Notes: a model not told the origin generated them from the letters alone. DNA of 22,471 bases from Clostridiales bacterium UBA3705 (GCA_002372735.1 DFIE01000145.1:252-22722); one strand, 5' to 3'; counted from the first letter of the stretch, positions 6,128 through 14,461 are shown. Numbers and translations are program-made.

Positions 6128-6612
6128 ACACCCGAAAGCTTTTGCGCCTGTCGCTGCTGGCCGGGGTGTCCATGATCCTCTTTCTGGTGGAAAACCAGAT
6201 CCCCGCCCCCATCCCCGTGCCCGGGGTGAAGCTGGGGCTGGGCAACATCATTGTGGTGTGCGTGCTGTTCCTCTACGGGCCCAAGGAGGCCCTGGGGGTG
6301 CTGGCGGTCAAGCTGGTGCTGAGCGCGGTGCTCACCGGCAACCTGGGGGCCCTGGCCTACTCCGCCGCGGGGGGCCTGCTCAGTCTGGGGGGCATGTGCC
6401 TGCTGCGCAGGTGGATTGCCCCCGGCCAGCTGTGGGCCGCCAGCGTGCTGGGCGCCATGCTCCACAACCTGGGCCAGCTGCTCTCCGCCCTGGTCATCAC
6501 CGGCACCCCGGGGCTGCTGGCCTATCTGCCGGTGCTGCTGCTGAGCGGAATGGTCACCGGCCTGTTCACGGGCCTTGCCGCCCAGGCGGTGGCCGCCCGG
6601 CTGAAACAATAA
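6124..6612 (+). CDS. Gx transporter family / heptaprenyl diphosphate synthase component I-like membrane protein
   Basis: The 162-residue hydrophobic protein has about five membrane segments. The early motif ENQIPAPIPVPGVKLGLGNI (about 23-42) and the following YGPKEALGVLAVKL are characteristic of the family long labelled heptaprenyl diphosphate synthase component I and now Gx transporter. It resembles small ECF-type substrate-binding membrane subunits. Substrate is unknown. Translation starts at GTG 6124, overlapping the stop of the pseudouridine synthase by four bases, so the two are translationally coupled. No paired synthase component II is in the window, which argues against a prenyl synthase role. 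Confidence 0.8.
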   Translation: MNTRKLLRLSLLAGVSMILFLVENQIPAPIPVPGVKLGLGNIIVVCVLFLYGPKEALGVLAVKLVLSAVLTGNLGALAYSAAGGLLSLGGMCLLRRWIAPGQLWAASVLGAMLHNLGQLLSALVITGTPGLLAYLPVLLLSGMVTGLFTGLAAQAVAARLKQ

Positions 6613-6655
6613 TCATTGCGGCCCCGGCCGCGAATCATATCAAGGAGGTATCCAC

Positions 6656-8425
6656 ATGAATAAGGAATGGGATCTTTCCCCCCTGTACCAGGGCATTGAC
6701 GACGAGAAATTCCAGGCGGATCTGGCCCGGAGCCGGGAGCTGGTAACGCAGCTGAACGACTTTGCCGCCCACCTGCCCCAGGAGGATCGGGGCGCGGTGC
6801 TCCACCGGGCCCTGGAGCTCCAGGAGGCCCTGGAGCAGACCATTGCCCCCCTGCTGCACTACACCGGCCTGCGCAGCGCGGTAAACACCGGCGACGAGGA
6901 GGCCATCAACGCCGAGGCCGGGCTGATGAAGCTGCTTTCCGACACCAGCGCCGCCCGGGCCGCCCTGCTGGCCTATGTGGGCAAAACCGAGGATCTGGAG
7001 GCGCTGATTGCCGCCGATCCCTTCCTGGGCCAGTACGCCTATCTGCTGCGCACCATGGCCGATGACGCCCGCTACACCCTGGACGAAAAGGTGGAGGAGG
7101 CCCTGGCCAAGATGGATCTCTCCGGCGGCACCGCCTGGTCCAACCTGCAGTCCTACCTGACCTCCACCGTCACGGTGGATTACCGGGGCCGGCAGCTGAC
7201 CCTGAGCGCCGTGCGGAACCTGGCCTACGACGCCGACCCCGCCGTGCGCAAGGACGCCTATGACGCGGAGCTGGCCTGCTACGAGAAGATCAAGGACGGG
7301 GTCTGCTTTGCCCTGAACTCTCTGAAGCAGCAGGTGAACACCGAGTGCGAGCTGCGCAAGGGCGGCTCCCCCCTGGAGATGACCCTGCGCCAGAGCCGGA
7401 TGCAGAAATCCACCCTGGACGCCATGATTGCGGCCATTGAGGAATATCTGCCCGTGTTCTGGAAGTATCTGCGGGCCAAGGCCAAGGCCCTGGGCTATGA
7501 GGGCGGCCTGAAATGGTGGGATATGTTTGCCCCCATGGGCAAGAATACCGCCACCTACACCGTGGAGCAGGCCAAGACCTATCTGCTGGACCACTTCCGC
7601 CCCTTCGCCCCGGATATGGCCGAAATGATGGAGCACGCCTTTGACGACGGGTGGATCGACTTCTTCCCCCGGCCGGGCAAGGTGGGCGGCGCCTTCTGCG
7701 ACAACCTGCCCATGATCCGCCAGAGCCGGGTGCTGACCAACTTTGACGGGGCCTTCGGCGACATCGTCACCCTGGCCCATGAGCTGGGCCACGCCTACCA
7801 CGGCATGATGATTGAGGACCACCGCCCCCTGAACCTGGACTACTCCATGCCCGTGGCGGAGACCGCCTCCACCTTTAACGAGACGGTGATTATGAACGCC
7901 GCCCTGGACGAGGCCCGGGATCCCATGGTCAAGCTGGGCCTGCTGGAGAGCCAGCTGCAGGACACCACCCAGATCATGTGCGACATTATGTCCAGATACT
8001 GGTTTGAAACCGCCGTGTTTGAAAAGGCCCGGTCCGGCTTTGCCTTTGCCGACGAGCTGTGCGACATGATGCGCCAGGCCCAGAAGCGGGGCTACGGCGA
8101 CGGCCTGGACCAGGACACCCTGCACCCCTTTATGTGGGTGTGCAAGAGCCACTACTACTCCTCGGGGCTGAGCTTCTACAACTTCCCCTACGCCTTCGGC
8201 GGCCTGTTTGCCGCGGGGCTCTACGCCCAGTACCGCAAGCAGGGCGAGGCCTTTTTGCCCAAGTACCGGGCCCTGCTGAAGGCCACCACGGTGAGCTCTG
8301 TGGAGGACGTGGCCCGGATGGCCGACATCGACCTGGGAGACGTGAACTTCTGGCGGCAGAGCCTGGAGATCTTCAAGGACCGGGTGGACCAGTTCCTGGC
8401 CCTGGTGGAGCAGACCGCCGGCTGA
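6656..8425 (+). CDS. pepF: Oligoendopeptidase F (M3B metallopeptidase)
   Basis: The 589-residue protein begins NKEWDLSPLY, the usual PepF opening, and carries the M3 zinc site TLAHELGHAYHG with HELGH at 375-379. A downstream third ligand, E402, lies in VAETASTFNET. Further family features are SRYWFETAVFEKAR and a C-terminal YYSSGLSFYNFPYAFG. It cleaves medium peptides (roughly 7-17 residues) in the cytoplasm; no signal peptide is present. Length is typical. A strong AAGGAGG lies 8 bases before the ATG, 43 bases after the Gx transporter gene. It probably closes the operon begun at 5228, ending in the hairpin at 8445-8495. Confidence 0.95.
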   Translation: MNKEWDLSPLYQGIDDEKFQADLARSRELVTQLNDFAAHLPQEDRGAVLHRALELQEALEQTIAPLLHYTGLRSAVNTGDEEAINAEAGLMKLLSDTSAARAALLAYVGKTEDLEALIAADPFLGQYAYLLRTMADDARYTLDEKVEEALAKMDLSGGTAWSNLQSYLTSTVTVDYRGRQLTLSAVRNLAYDADPAVRKDAYDAELACYEKIKDGVCFALNSLKQQVNTECELRKGGSPLEMTLRQSRMQKSTLDAMIAAIEEYLPVFWKYLRAKAKALGYEGGLKWWDMFAPMGKNTATYTVEQAKTYLLDHFRPFAPDMAEMMEHAFDDGWIDFFPRPGKVGGAFCDNLPMIRQSRVLTNFDGAFGDIVTLAHELGHAYHGMMIEDHRPLNLDYSMPVAETASTFNETVIMNAALDEARDPMVKLGLLESQLQDTTQIMCDIMSRYWFETAVFEKARSGFAFADELCDMMRQAQKRGYGDGLDQDTLHPFMWVCKSHYYSSGLSFYNFPYAFGGLFAAGLYAQYRKQGEAFLPKYRALLKATTVSSVEDVARMADIDLGDVNFWRQSLEIFKDRVDQFLALVEQTAG

Positions 8426-8444
8426 GATCGCACCCCGCAGGCCC

Positions 8445-8495
8445 AAACAAACAGACGCGCTGCAAGGCTTCCCTTGCAGCGCGTCTGTTTGTTTT
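8445..8495. terminator. Long bidirectional terminator between pepF and the surface-protein gene
   Basis: Bases 8445-8467 pair perfectly over 23 bp with 8472-8494 around the loop CTTC. The outer part of the stem is AAACAAACAG and its complement, giving a T-rich 3' edge on either strand. It is 19 bases past the pepF stop and 23 bases past the stop of the convergent gene. Confidence 0.92.
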
Positions 8496-8517
8496 CAGGT
8501 ATGATTGCCCGCGGGGA

Positions 8518-11500
8518 TCAGTCCGGCTGCTCAATCCGTTCCACGGTAAAGGTGCCGTAGATCCTGCCGCCCAGGCGGATGGTGAGCTCCTGGCCCACGT
8601 ACCAGACCACCGCGTGGGGCAGCGCCCCCACGGCGATCCCCGTCCCCTCGGCGCCCGGCGCCAGGGGGCCCTGGGGCAGCGAGAGCACCGTGCCCGTGAT
8701 GTCAGAGCCGGGATAGTAGAACTGATAGGCCTCCACATTGCCGAAGTCGGAAATGCTCTCCTCCGATACCCGGACCGTGCCTGTGACCACCGCCTGCCCA
8801 GTCAGGGGCCGGAGCGTGCTGTCCATGCCCACCAGGGCGTCGCCCCGGTTCATCAGGGCGGCGGGGACGCCAGAGAGCAGAATGCCCACGTTGTCCCCCC
8901 GCTCGGCGTAGTCCAGGGTCTTGTGGAACATCTCGATCCCCTCTACCTTGACCACGTAGGGCACCGGGTCTCCGGTGCCGGCGGCGTGGGAGCGGAGCAC
9001 CAGGGTGTCGCCGGTTTCGACCCTGCCGTTGACCACCCGGCCTGTGGCCACCAGTCCCCGGTCTGTGATGGTGTACTTCTCCTCCACATACATCAGGAAC
9101 TGGTCCTCCAGCACGTTGACAGGCGCCCGGAAGAGCAGATCCGCAGCGCGCATCAGGAAGGTGACCACCTGGGCCCGGGTGCAGGTGTCCGCGGGCTTGA
9201 AGTGGGTGGCGTCCATGCCGTTGGTAATGCCCTTCTCCACGGCCCACAGCACTGCGTCGTAGTAGAAGGCACCCTCCACAAGGTCGGTGAACGGGGTCTC
9301 GGTCTTCTCAGGCGCGGGCTTGCCGGCGGCGTTCCACAGGAACCGCACCACTTGGGCTCGGGTACAGGTCCCGGCCGGGCCGAAGTGGGTGGCATCCATG
9401 CCGTTGGTGATGCCCTTTTCCACCGCCCAGAGCACCGCCTTGTAGTACCAGTCTGTGGGCTTCACGTCCACAAAGGGGTTGACGGTGGACGCAGGCTCCG
9501 GCTTGCCGGCGGCGTTCCACAGGAACTGCACCACCTGGGCCCGGATACAGGTCCTGGCCGGGCCGAAGTGGGTGGCGTCCATGCCGTTGGTGACAGGAGG
9601 CGTCTGGGAGACCGCCCACATCACCGAGCTGTAGTACCAGTCTGTGGGCTTTACGTCCACAAAGGGGTTGGTGCCGGGGGCGGTGGGCTCGGTGACGGTG
9701 AGATAAATCTTTTGGACGGACTGGGCGTTGGAATTGCGGTTGTTGAGAAAGCCCGTCACCAGGTTGTTCACGGTGATGTTCAGGACGTATTCGCCCGGGG
9801 TTTGCGGCACATAGGTGCCCTCCCAGCCGTTGAGGGTACCGGTGTAGAAATCGTCGTCGCCGACGCCGGAGCGGGGGCTCACATACAGGCGCAGGGTCTG
9901 CTTGCCCAGCAGGGGCAGCAGCCACACCGGCTCTTCGGTTCTGGTGACGCCGTCGTCATAGTAGGCCCGCTGGTAATAGACCTCATTGCCCTTGGGCAGG
10001 GTGTAGAAGCTGGCCACCAGGTGCAGGGGCTTGCCCGCCTCCACGGTGAGACTTTGGGCTGTGCCGTCCTTGATTGCAGAGCCGGTGACGGTCTGGGTGC
10101 CGTTGGAGACAATGTAGCTAAGCACTGGCTGGGCAGCCACGTACTTCAGCCGGGAGTACCGGTTGTCCCGCTGCACGTTCAGGTGGTAGGCCAGGGTCTC
10201 GGTGTGGCCCCACTTGTCCTTGACGGTGCAGCGGATCAGATAGGTGCCCACAGGAGTGGTACCCTTGGCGGTGGCCACCCGGTAGGCGGCGCCCAGGTTG
10301 GTGCAGGTCAGCTTTTGGGGGTCCGTGCTGTCGCCGTCGCCGTTCACGTCCTGGCTGTACTGCAGGCTCCAGGTGAAGGTGACCCCGTCGGGCTGGACAT
10401 TGTCCACAAAGCGGGGCGTCAGGGTGGCCTCCTCCCCCTCCAGGATGGTCTGGGTCAGATCGCTGCCGGCGTAGTCCACCCGGAAGGGGGTCATGACGTT
10501 GACGGTGAGATACTTGCTCTGGGCCGCAGCGGCGCTGTTGACGCCCTTGTAGCGGAAGTAGAAGGTGTAGGTGCCGGGCCTGGAGGTATCCACGTTGTAG
10601 TTCAGACTGTGGGTGTTCTGATAGGTCTGCACCTGCCTGAAGCTGCCGCCGGTGCCCTCCTCCAGCATATAGAGCTGGCCGGTGCCCCGGCTCTCCCAGC
10701 CGTCGGTGCCGTAGGTCATGGAGCCGCCGTCGCCGCCCACGGTGGCATAGATGTTCATGGGCTCGCCCACGTAACAGCTGTAGGATTCATTCGCCGCGGG
10801 ATAGAGGAAGCTGGTGTCATAGCCGTTGACCCCGCCGGGCCAGCCCAGATCCACCAGGATCTCCGTGTCCTCCCGGCCCATGGTGAAGGCGTAAACAAAG
10901 GTCCGCTTTTGGGTGGAGGGGTCTGTGGTGACGGAGCGGAGGTCCAGCTCGGCGCCGTTGCGGACAAAGGTCACGCTGTTTACCGTCTCCCTGGGGGCGG
11001 TGGTAAAGCGGATTTCGATCTCATCCCCGCAGGCCACCCCGTACTGGGAGCCCCGATTGCCGTTGACGTAGATGTAGGGGTCCGACGGGTCCAGCTTGGA
11101 CTTGGTGGCCAGGGTCGCGTTGGCGCTGACCATGTGGGTGCCGTAGCCGTTGATCATGCCGGTGCGGTCCAGCTTGGTAAACAGATAGGTGACGTAAACC
11201 ACCTTTTCCCGGTCGTTCCAGCTCACGCTGGCCTTCACCGGGCCCCGGGTGGCGGCAATGGGGCCGTAGCCCTCCACATAGGCGTAGCCCGTGAGGGTGA
11301 CGTGGGCATTCTTCACCAAGCCCATGTCCTGATAGGCCCCGGGGTTGGTGTTCTGTCGGACAGACAGGGCGGTGTTGACCGGCGTGATCCAGCCCCCGTC
11401 CTCCACGCGGGTCTGCTCGGTGTAGTAGAACTGGTTCACCATGCCGCCCAGCCGGCAGGACGCGGGCAGCTGGGCATCCTGGCCGTAGTAATAGGCCCGC

Positions 11501-14118
11501 AGCCCGTCAAGCCGGCTGCTGCCCCAGTTGCTGTAAAGCAGGCTCCGGCCGTTGTACTCCAGGGTATAGCGGATCCTGGTGTTGTCCGGCATGGGCTGGG
11601 GCTCGCCGATGGCATTGCCGGCGGCATCGTACTCCGTCTGGCCGAAGAAGAGCTTGACCTTGTAATAGCTGTCCTTGTCCGGGTTTCCGGCGGCGGACCG
11701 GTTCTGCACGGCCCACAGGCGCAGGCCGGTGTAGCTGCCCGCCAGGGGCTTCACCGTGCCGCCCAGATAGCTGTAATCCGCCAGGCCGCTCTGCTCGCAC
11801 TTGCCCCGGTCATAGCCCGGCCGTACGTCGTAGGACAGCAGATAGGGCACATAGTCCACGGTGGAGCTTCTGGGCGTCCAGAAGGTGTACTTGGCCCGGT
11901 CTGAGGCCCAGGCAAAGCTGTCGTTCACCACCCACAGCTTCTTGCCGGTGTCCCGGTCATAGGTCAGCACAAAGGCGGCCCTGGGGCTGCGGGTACCGCC
12001 CAGGGCGGCGATGAAATCCTTGGTCTCGCTGTTGCCGTCCACCCGGCTCACGATCTGATTCTCAAAGCCCAGGCGGAAGAAGCTCTTGTCCAGGTCCGCC
12101 TTGCGCACGGCCTGGCGCAGCTTGAAATGGTCATAGGCCTGGCTCTCATACGAGCCGCCGTCGGAAAAGCGCAGCTGCACCTTGCGGCTGAACAGCTTAC
12201 ACTCCGGCATCACCACAAAGAGCTGATAGGTGCCGGCGGGGACGTCGGGAAACCGGAGCATGTGCAGGGACACCTCCCGGTAGGTGCCGGAAAAACCGCT
12301 GTAGATGGTCTCGGTCAGCCCCTCTGAGAAATAGTCCCCCACCATGGTGTCGCCCTCAAAGTGGTACAGGGGGGCGTAGTAGTAGGCGTCGTTCTGGGCC
12401 GGCAGGTTGGACTTGCCGGTGTAGGGCACCAGATAGGCGCCGAAGTAGTCCTGGTTGCTCTTAAAGTAGTCCTGCACACGGGTCTCCCAGGCGCGGCCGG
12501 TGAGCTGGTCGGTGTAATAGGGCGTGATGGCCCAGTGGCCGGAGGCCCACTGGTTCATGTACTCCCCCAGGCTGTAGGGGATGCCGTCCAGCTCCCGCTT
12601 GGGCATGGTGAGCAGCACGTCATACTGGCCGGAGCCGTACACCGAGGGGTCATAGTCAGTGGGGTACAGCTTCAGCGTCCCGGCGGCCCGGTAGCTGCGG
12701 GAGTCGTTTGCGCTGAACGTGACGGTCTGGTCGTTGCCGGGCACGCAGTACACGTCCCCCACCTGCACAAAGCCGCCGCCCTTGGCCTTCCGGTTGACCA
12801 CGCTGATCTGCCAGTTTTGCAGGTTGTAGGACGCCGGGTCGCCGTTGAGCACCCGGGCCACGTTGCCCTGCACAACGCCCTGGTCGTCGGTGTTGCCCAG
12901 GCGGTACCAGCGCAGCTTGTCGCGGCTGTAGTACACGATGGCGTCCTCCATGGGCTTGTTCTCGTTGCCGTCCAGCACCGTTACCGTCAGGAGCATTTTG
13001 TCACGGGTGAAATAGGGGGAGGCATAGGGCATGAACTGTCGGCAGCGGCAGTCCTCGCAGTCCTCCTCGCACTTGCACTCGTTGGGGCAGCTGCCGCAGC
13101 AGGGGCACTCGATGTAGCCGTAGGTGTCCTCCAGGGCGGTCTGGCAGTAGTCGCAGGTGCCGCAGCGGCTCTCCTGGCACCGGTGGTAGAGCTGGTGCTC
13201 GCTCAGGGTGTCGCCGCCGGCGCCGCAGGTGTCGCACAGGTCGCTGTCATAGGTGTTGGGGCACAGGCCGCACTCATCGCACCGCTCCAGGTCGCAGCAG
13301 TCCTGGCACCACTCCCCGCAGGTGTCGCACGCGTCCACCGCGCAGAAGCACTCGCCGCACTCCGGGCAGAAGTGGTATTCAAAGTCGGGATCCTCTACGC
13401 AGATCTCGCCGCTGGCGCAGCCGGCATCCAGGGAGTTCTGCTCGCAGCAGTCGGCGCACAGCCCGCAGAAGAGGCAGAAGCTGTCCTCCTCCCCGGCAAA
13501 GCATTCGCCGCACTGCTCGCACTGATATTCCTCGTAGCAGTTGATACAGTGCTCATCGCCGTGGATGGGGCAGAGATTGTCCTCGCTGTACTCTCCGAAC
13601 AGACCGTACATACACTCGCCGCAGACGGGGCAGTGGCCGCCGCCCTCGGAGCGGAGCTCCTCCTGGCACAGGTCGCACAGGCCGCACTCGTCGCAAATCT
13701 CTCCCAGGAAGCACTCCATGCAAAGCGCGCAGTGCAGGCTCTCCGCTTCCGCGCAGGCCTCGCACATCCCGCAGGTCTCGCAGTAGGCCTCCGGGTTGTC
13801 ACAGAAAAACTCATCGCATTCACTGCAGCGGTAGCCGCAGCAGGTTTCGCAGCGGCCGCACTTGGCGCAGCCGGGTACCAGCAGGAAGCATTCGCCGCAG
13901 TCCTTGCAGTGCATGGCAAAGTAGCAGTCGGAATTCACGTCCTCGGCGTGGACGCCCCCGCAGCCCTGGCAGCAGTTGTTCTCATCCAGGTACCCGTCGC
14001 AGACAAAGCAGCTCTCTCCGTCGCCCCATTCGGCGTTGGCCGGCTGCGGGGCAGGCAGCAGCATACATACCATGACAACCGCCAGCAGCAAACAGAGCGC
14101 TCTTTTTCCTCTCTTCAT
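8518..14118 (-). CDS. Secreted Cys-rich surface protein with three SLH repeats and a C-terminal EF-Tu domain II-III-like module
   Basis: The 1866-residue product is preceded by AAAGGAGG 6 bases before the ATG. Residues 1-29 are a signal peptide (MKRGKR, hydrophobic core, cut near ANA-EW). Residues 37-359 hold 71 cysteines in repeated CxxC and CxxCGxC knuckles, with many Asp/Glu. Residues about 370-1480 form a beta-rich, Tyr-rich middle: an early TVTVLDGNENKPMEDAIVYY resembles a CnaB/carboxypeptidase-regulatory-like fold, and two Ig-like stretches lie near 1130-1330, with a calcium-loop-like DVNGDGDSTD at 1257. Three SLH repeats start at 1484, 1547 and 1608 and would bind cell-wall polymer. 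Residues 1671-1866 resemble EF-Tu domains II and III (GIEMFHKTLDYAERGDNVG at 1727, QFYYPGSDITGTV at 1799, IRLGGRIYG at 1847) with no GTPase domain. No sortase motif. Function unknown; an adhesin or metal-binding cell-surface role is inference. Confidence 0.9.
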   Translation of the reverse strand: MKRGKRALCLLLAVVMVCMLLPAPQPANAEWGDGESCFVCDGYLDENNCCQGCGGVHAEDVNSDCYFAMHCKDCGECFLLVPGCAKCGRCETCCGYRCSECDEFFCDNPEAYCETCGMCEACAEAESLHCALCMECFLGEICDECGLCDLCQEELRSEGGGHCPVCGECMYGLFGEYSEDNLCPIHGDEHCINCYEEYQCEQCGECFAGEEDSFCLFCGLCADCCEQNSLDAGCASGEICVEDPDFEYHFCPECGECFCAVDACDTCGEWCQDCCDLERCDECGLCPNTYDSDLCDTCGAGGDTLSEHQLYHRCQESRCGTCDYCQTALEDTYGYIECPCCGSCPNECKCEEDCEDCRCRQFMPYASPYFTRDKMLLTVTVLDGNENKPMEDAIVYYSRDKLRWYRLGNTDDQGVVQGNVARVLNGDPASYNLQNWQISVVNRKAKGGGFVQVGDVYCVPGNDQTVTFSANDSRSYRAAGTLKLYPTDYDPSVYGSGQYDVLLTMPKRELDGIPYSLGEYMNQWASGHWAITPYYTDQLTGRAWETRVQDYFKSNQDYFGAYLVPYTGKSNLPAQNDAYYYAPLYHFEGDTMVGDYFSEGLTETIYSGFSGTYREVSLHMLRFPDVPAGTYQLFVVMPECKLFSRKVQLRFSDGGSYESQAYDHFKLRQAVRKADLDKSFFRLGFENQIVSRVDGNSETKDFIAALGGTRSPRAAFVLTYDRDTGKKLWVVNDSFAWASDRAKYTFWTPRSSTVDYVPYLLSYDVRPGYDRGKCEQSGLADYSYLGGTVKPLAGSYTGLRLWAVQNRSAAGNPDKDSYYKVKLFFGQTEYDAAGNAIGEPQPMPDNTRIRYTLEYNGRSLLYSNWGSSRLDGLRAYYYGQDAQLPASCRLGGMVNQFYYTEQTRVEDGGWITPVNTALSVRQNTNPGAYQDMGLVKNAHVTLTGYAYVEGYGPIAATRGPVKASVSWNDREKVVYVTYLFTKLDRTGMINGYGTHMVSANATLATKSKLDPSDPYIYVNGNRGSQYGVACGDEIEIRFTTAPRETVNSVTFVRNGAELDLRSVTTDPSTQKRTFVYAFTMGREDTEILVDLGWPGGVNGYDTSFLYPAANESYSCYVGEPMNIYATVGGDGGSMTYGTDGWESRGTGQLYMLEEGTGGSFRQVQTYQNTHSLNYNVDTSRPGTYTFYFRYKGVNSAAAAQSKYLTVNVMTPFRVDYAGSDLTQTILEGEEATLTPRFVDNVQPDGVTFTWSLQYSQDVNGDGDSTDPQKLTCTNLGAAYRVATAKGTTPVGTYLIRCTVKDKWGHTETLAYHLNVQRDNRYSRLKYVAAQPVLSYIVSNGTQTVTGSAIKDGTAQSLTVEAGKPLHLVASFYTLPKGNEVYYQRAYYDDGVTRTEEPVWLLPLLGKQTLRLYVSPRSGVGDDDFYTGTLNGWEGTYVPQTPGEYVLNITVNNLVTGFLNNRNSNAQSVQKIYLTVTEPTAPGTNPFVDVKPTDWYYSSVMWAVSQTPPVTNGMDATHFGPARTCIRAQVVQFLWNAAGKPEPASTVNPFVDVKPTDWYYKAVLWAVEKGITNGMDATHFGPAGTCTRAQVVRFLWNAAGKPAPEKTETPFTDLVEGAFYYDAVLWAVEKGITNGMDATHFKPADTCTRAQVVTFLMRAADLLFRAPVNVLEDQFLMYVEEKYTITDRGLVATGRVVNGRVETGDTLVLRSHAAGTGDPVPYVVKVEGIEMFHKTLDYAERGDNVGILLSGVPAALMNRGDALVGMDSTLRPLTGQAVVTGTVRVSEESISDFGNVEAYQFYYPGSDITGTVLSLPQGPLAPGAEGTGIAVGALPHAVVWYVGQELTIRLGGRIYGTFTVERIEQPD
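8521..9108 (-). other. EF-Tu domain II + III-like module at the C terminus of the surface protein
   Basis: The 196 codons encode a block that follows EF-Tu order by eye. FLMYVEEKYTITDRG and ATGRVVNGRVETGD correspond to domain II strands (EF-Tu FLLPIEDVFSISGRG, VTGRVERG). GIEMFHKTLDYAERGDNVG corresponds to VEMFRKLLDEGRAGENVG. QFYYPGSDITGTV with LPQG corresponds to domain III QFYFRTTDVTGTI with LPEG, and IRLGGRIYG to IREGGRTVG. No P-loop or other G-domain motif occurs anywhere in the protein. Confidence 0.85.
9133..9669 (-). repeat. Three tandem SLH-coding repeats
   Basis: Repeat units begin at complement positions 9669, 9480 and 9297, 189 and 183 bp apart. Units one and two share long identical DNA stretches (start NPFVDVKPTDWYY in both), so they look recently duplicated. 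All three contain NGMDATHF and the TRAQVV-type segment. Unit one carries an inserted TPPV and has IRAQ in place of TRAQ. Confidence 0.85.
13042..14010 (-). other. Region encoding the Cys-rich knuckle array
   Basis: Residues 37-359 of the surface protein contain 71 cysteines (about 22%). Short segments such as HCKDCGECF, YCETCGMCEAC, ICDECGLCDLC, HCPVCGEC, QCEQCGECF, FCLFCGLCADCC, FCPECGECF and RCDECGLC recur with irregular acidic spacers. They look like stacked zinc-ribbon or rubredoxin-type knuckles. The family is not one I can name. Confidence 0.8.
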
Positions 14119-14193
14119 TGCAGACCTCCTTTATCTCGGTGTTTCTCTCTTCAGGGTTGCGCAGGTGAAAGCAGATTGGAATCCTCCATTTTC

Positions 14194-14222
14194 ATTCTAC
14201 TTCCAAACGGATGGCCTGTCAA
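14194..14222 (-). promoter_or_regulatory. Promoter of the surface-protein gene
   Basis: On the minus strand a perfect TTGACA (complement 14217-14222), a 17-bp spacer and TAGAAT (complement 14194-14199, five of six matches) give a strong promoter and a leader of about 70 nt ending in AAAGGAGG. Confidence 0.85.
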
Positions 14223-14264
14223 GGCGTCGGCGGGAATTATGCGAAAATATATCTCGTTATTTGT

Positions 14265-14283
14265 GGCCGATCCATGATCGGCC
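14265..14283. promoter_or_regulatory. Perfect 8-bp dyad upstream of the surface-protein promoter
   Basis: GGCCGATC (14265-14272) and its exact complement (14276-14283) flank CAT. The dyad lies about 43 bp upstream of the -35 box, where a regulator could bind. No T tract follows, so a terminator is unlikely. The rest of 14119-14344 shows no gene. Confidence 0.4.
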
Positions 14284-14344
14284 GCTACGGAGCAGTGCTT
14301 ACGTGTTTCGTGACCCCGGTGGTATACTGAAAACTGAAGAATAC

Positions 14345-14386
14345 AAAGCAAAAATCCTGCCACTTTCGTGACAGGATTTTTGCTTT
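14345..14386. terminator. Terminator behind tRNA-Ala
   Basis: Bases 14345-14359 pair with 14372-14386 (AAAGCAAAAATCCTG and complement), and CAC/GTG extends the stem around TTTC. The 3' arm is T-rich on both strands. It directly abuts the CCA end of the tRNA gene. Confidence 0.85.
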
Positions 14387-14461
14387 GGTGGACCTTAGGG
14401 GGATCGAACCCCTGACCTCCAGATTGCGAACCTGGCGCTCTCCCAGCTGAGCTAAAGGCCC
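14386..14461 (-). tRNA. tRNA-Ala(CGC)
   Basis: The 76-nt cloverleaf includes an encoded CCA. Acceptor stem GGGCCTT pairs with AAGGTCC and contains the G3-U70 pair that identifies alanine tRNA. The anticodon stem CCAGG/TCTGG holds loop TTCGCAA, giving anticodon CGC (reads GCG). The T arm AGGGG-TTCGATC-CCCCT is standard, and the D arm GCTC-AGCTGGGA-GAGC is complete. The discriminator base is A. Confidence 0.96.

Noticed and set aside
9133..9669. The regular repeats considered as a CRISPR or satellite array
   Set aside because: They are in frame, 183-189 bp apart, and encode SLH domains, so protein-domain duplication explains them.
8059..11904. A 1281-codon open frame on the plus strand, opposite the surface-protein gene
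   Set aside because: It starts inside pepF, crosses the bidirectional terminator and is the antisense of a strongly supported gene. Its product is Val/Gly/His-rich low complexity, a usual artefact of GC-rich codon bias.
12361..14277. A 638-codon open frame on the plus strand opposite the Cys-rich region
   Set aside because: It is an Ala/Val-rich mirror of the Cys codons (GCA on the complement of TGC), with no ribosome site or domain.
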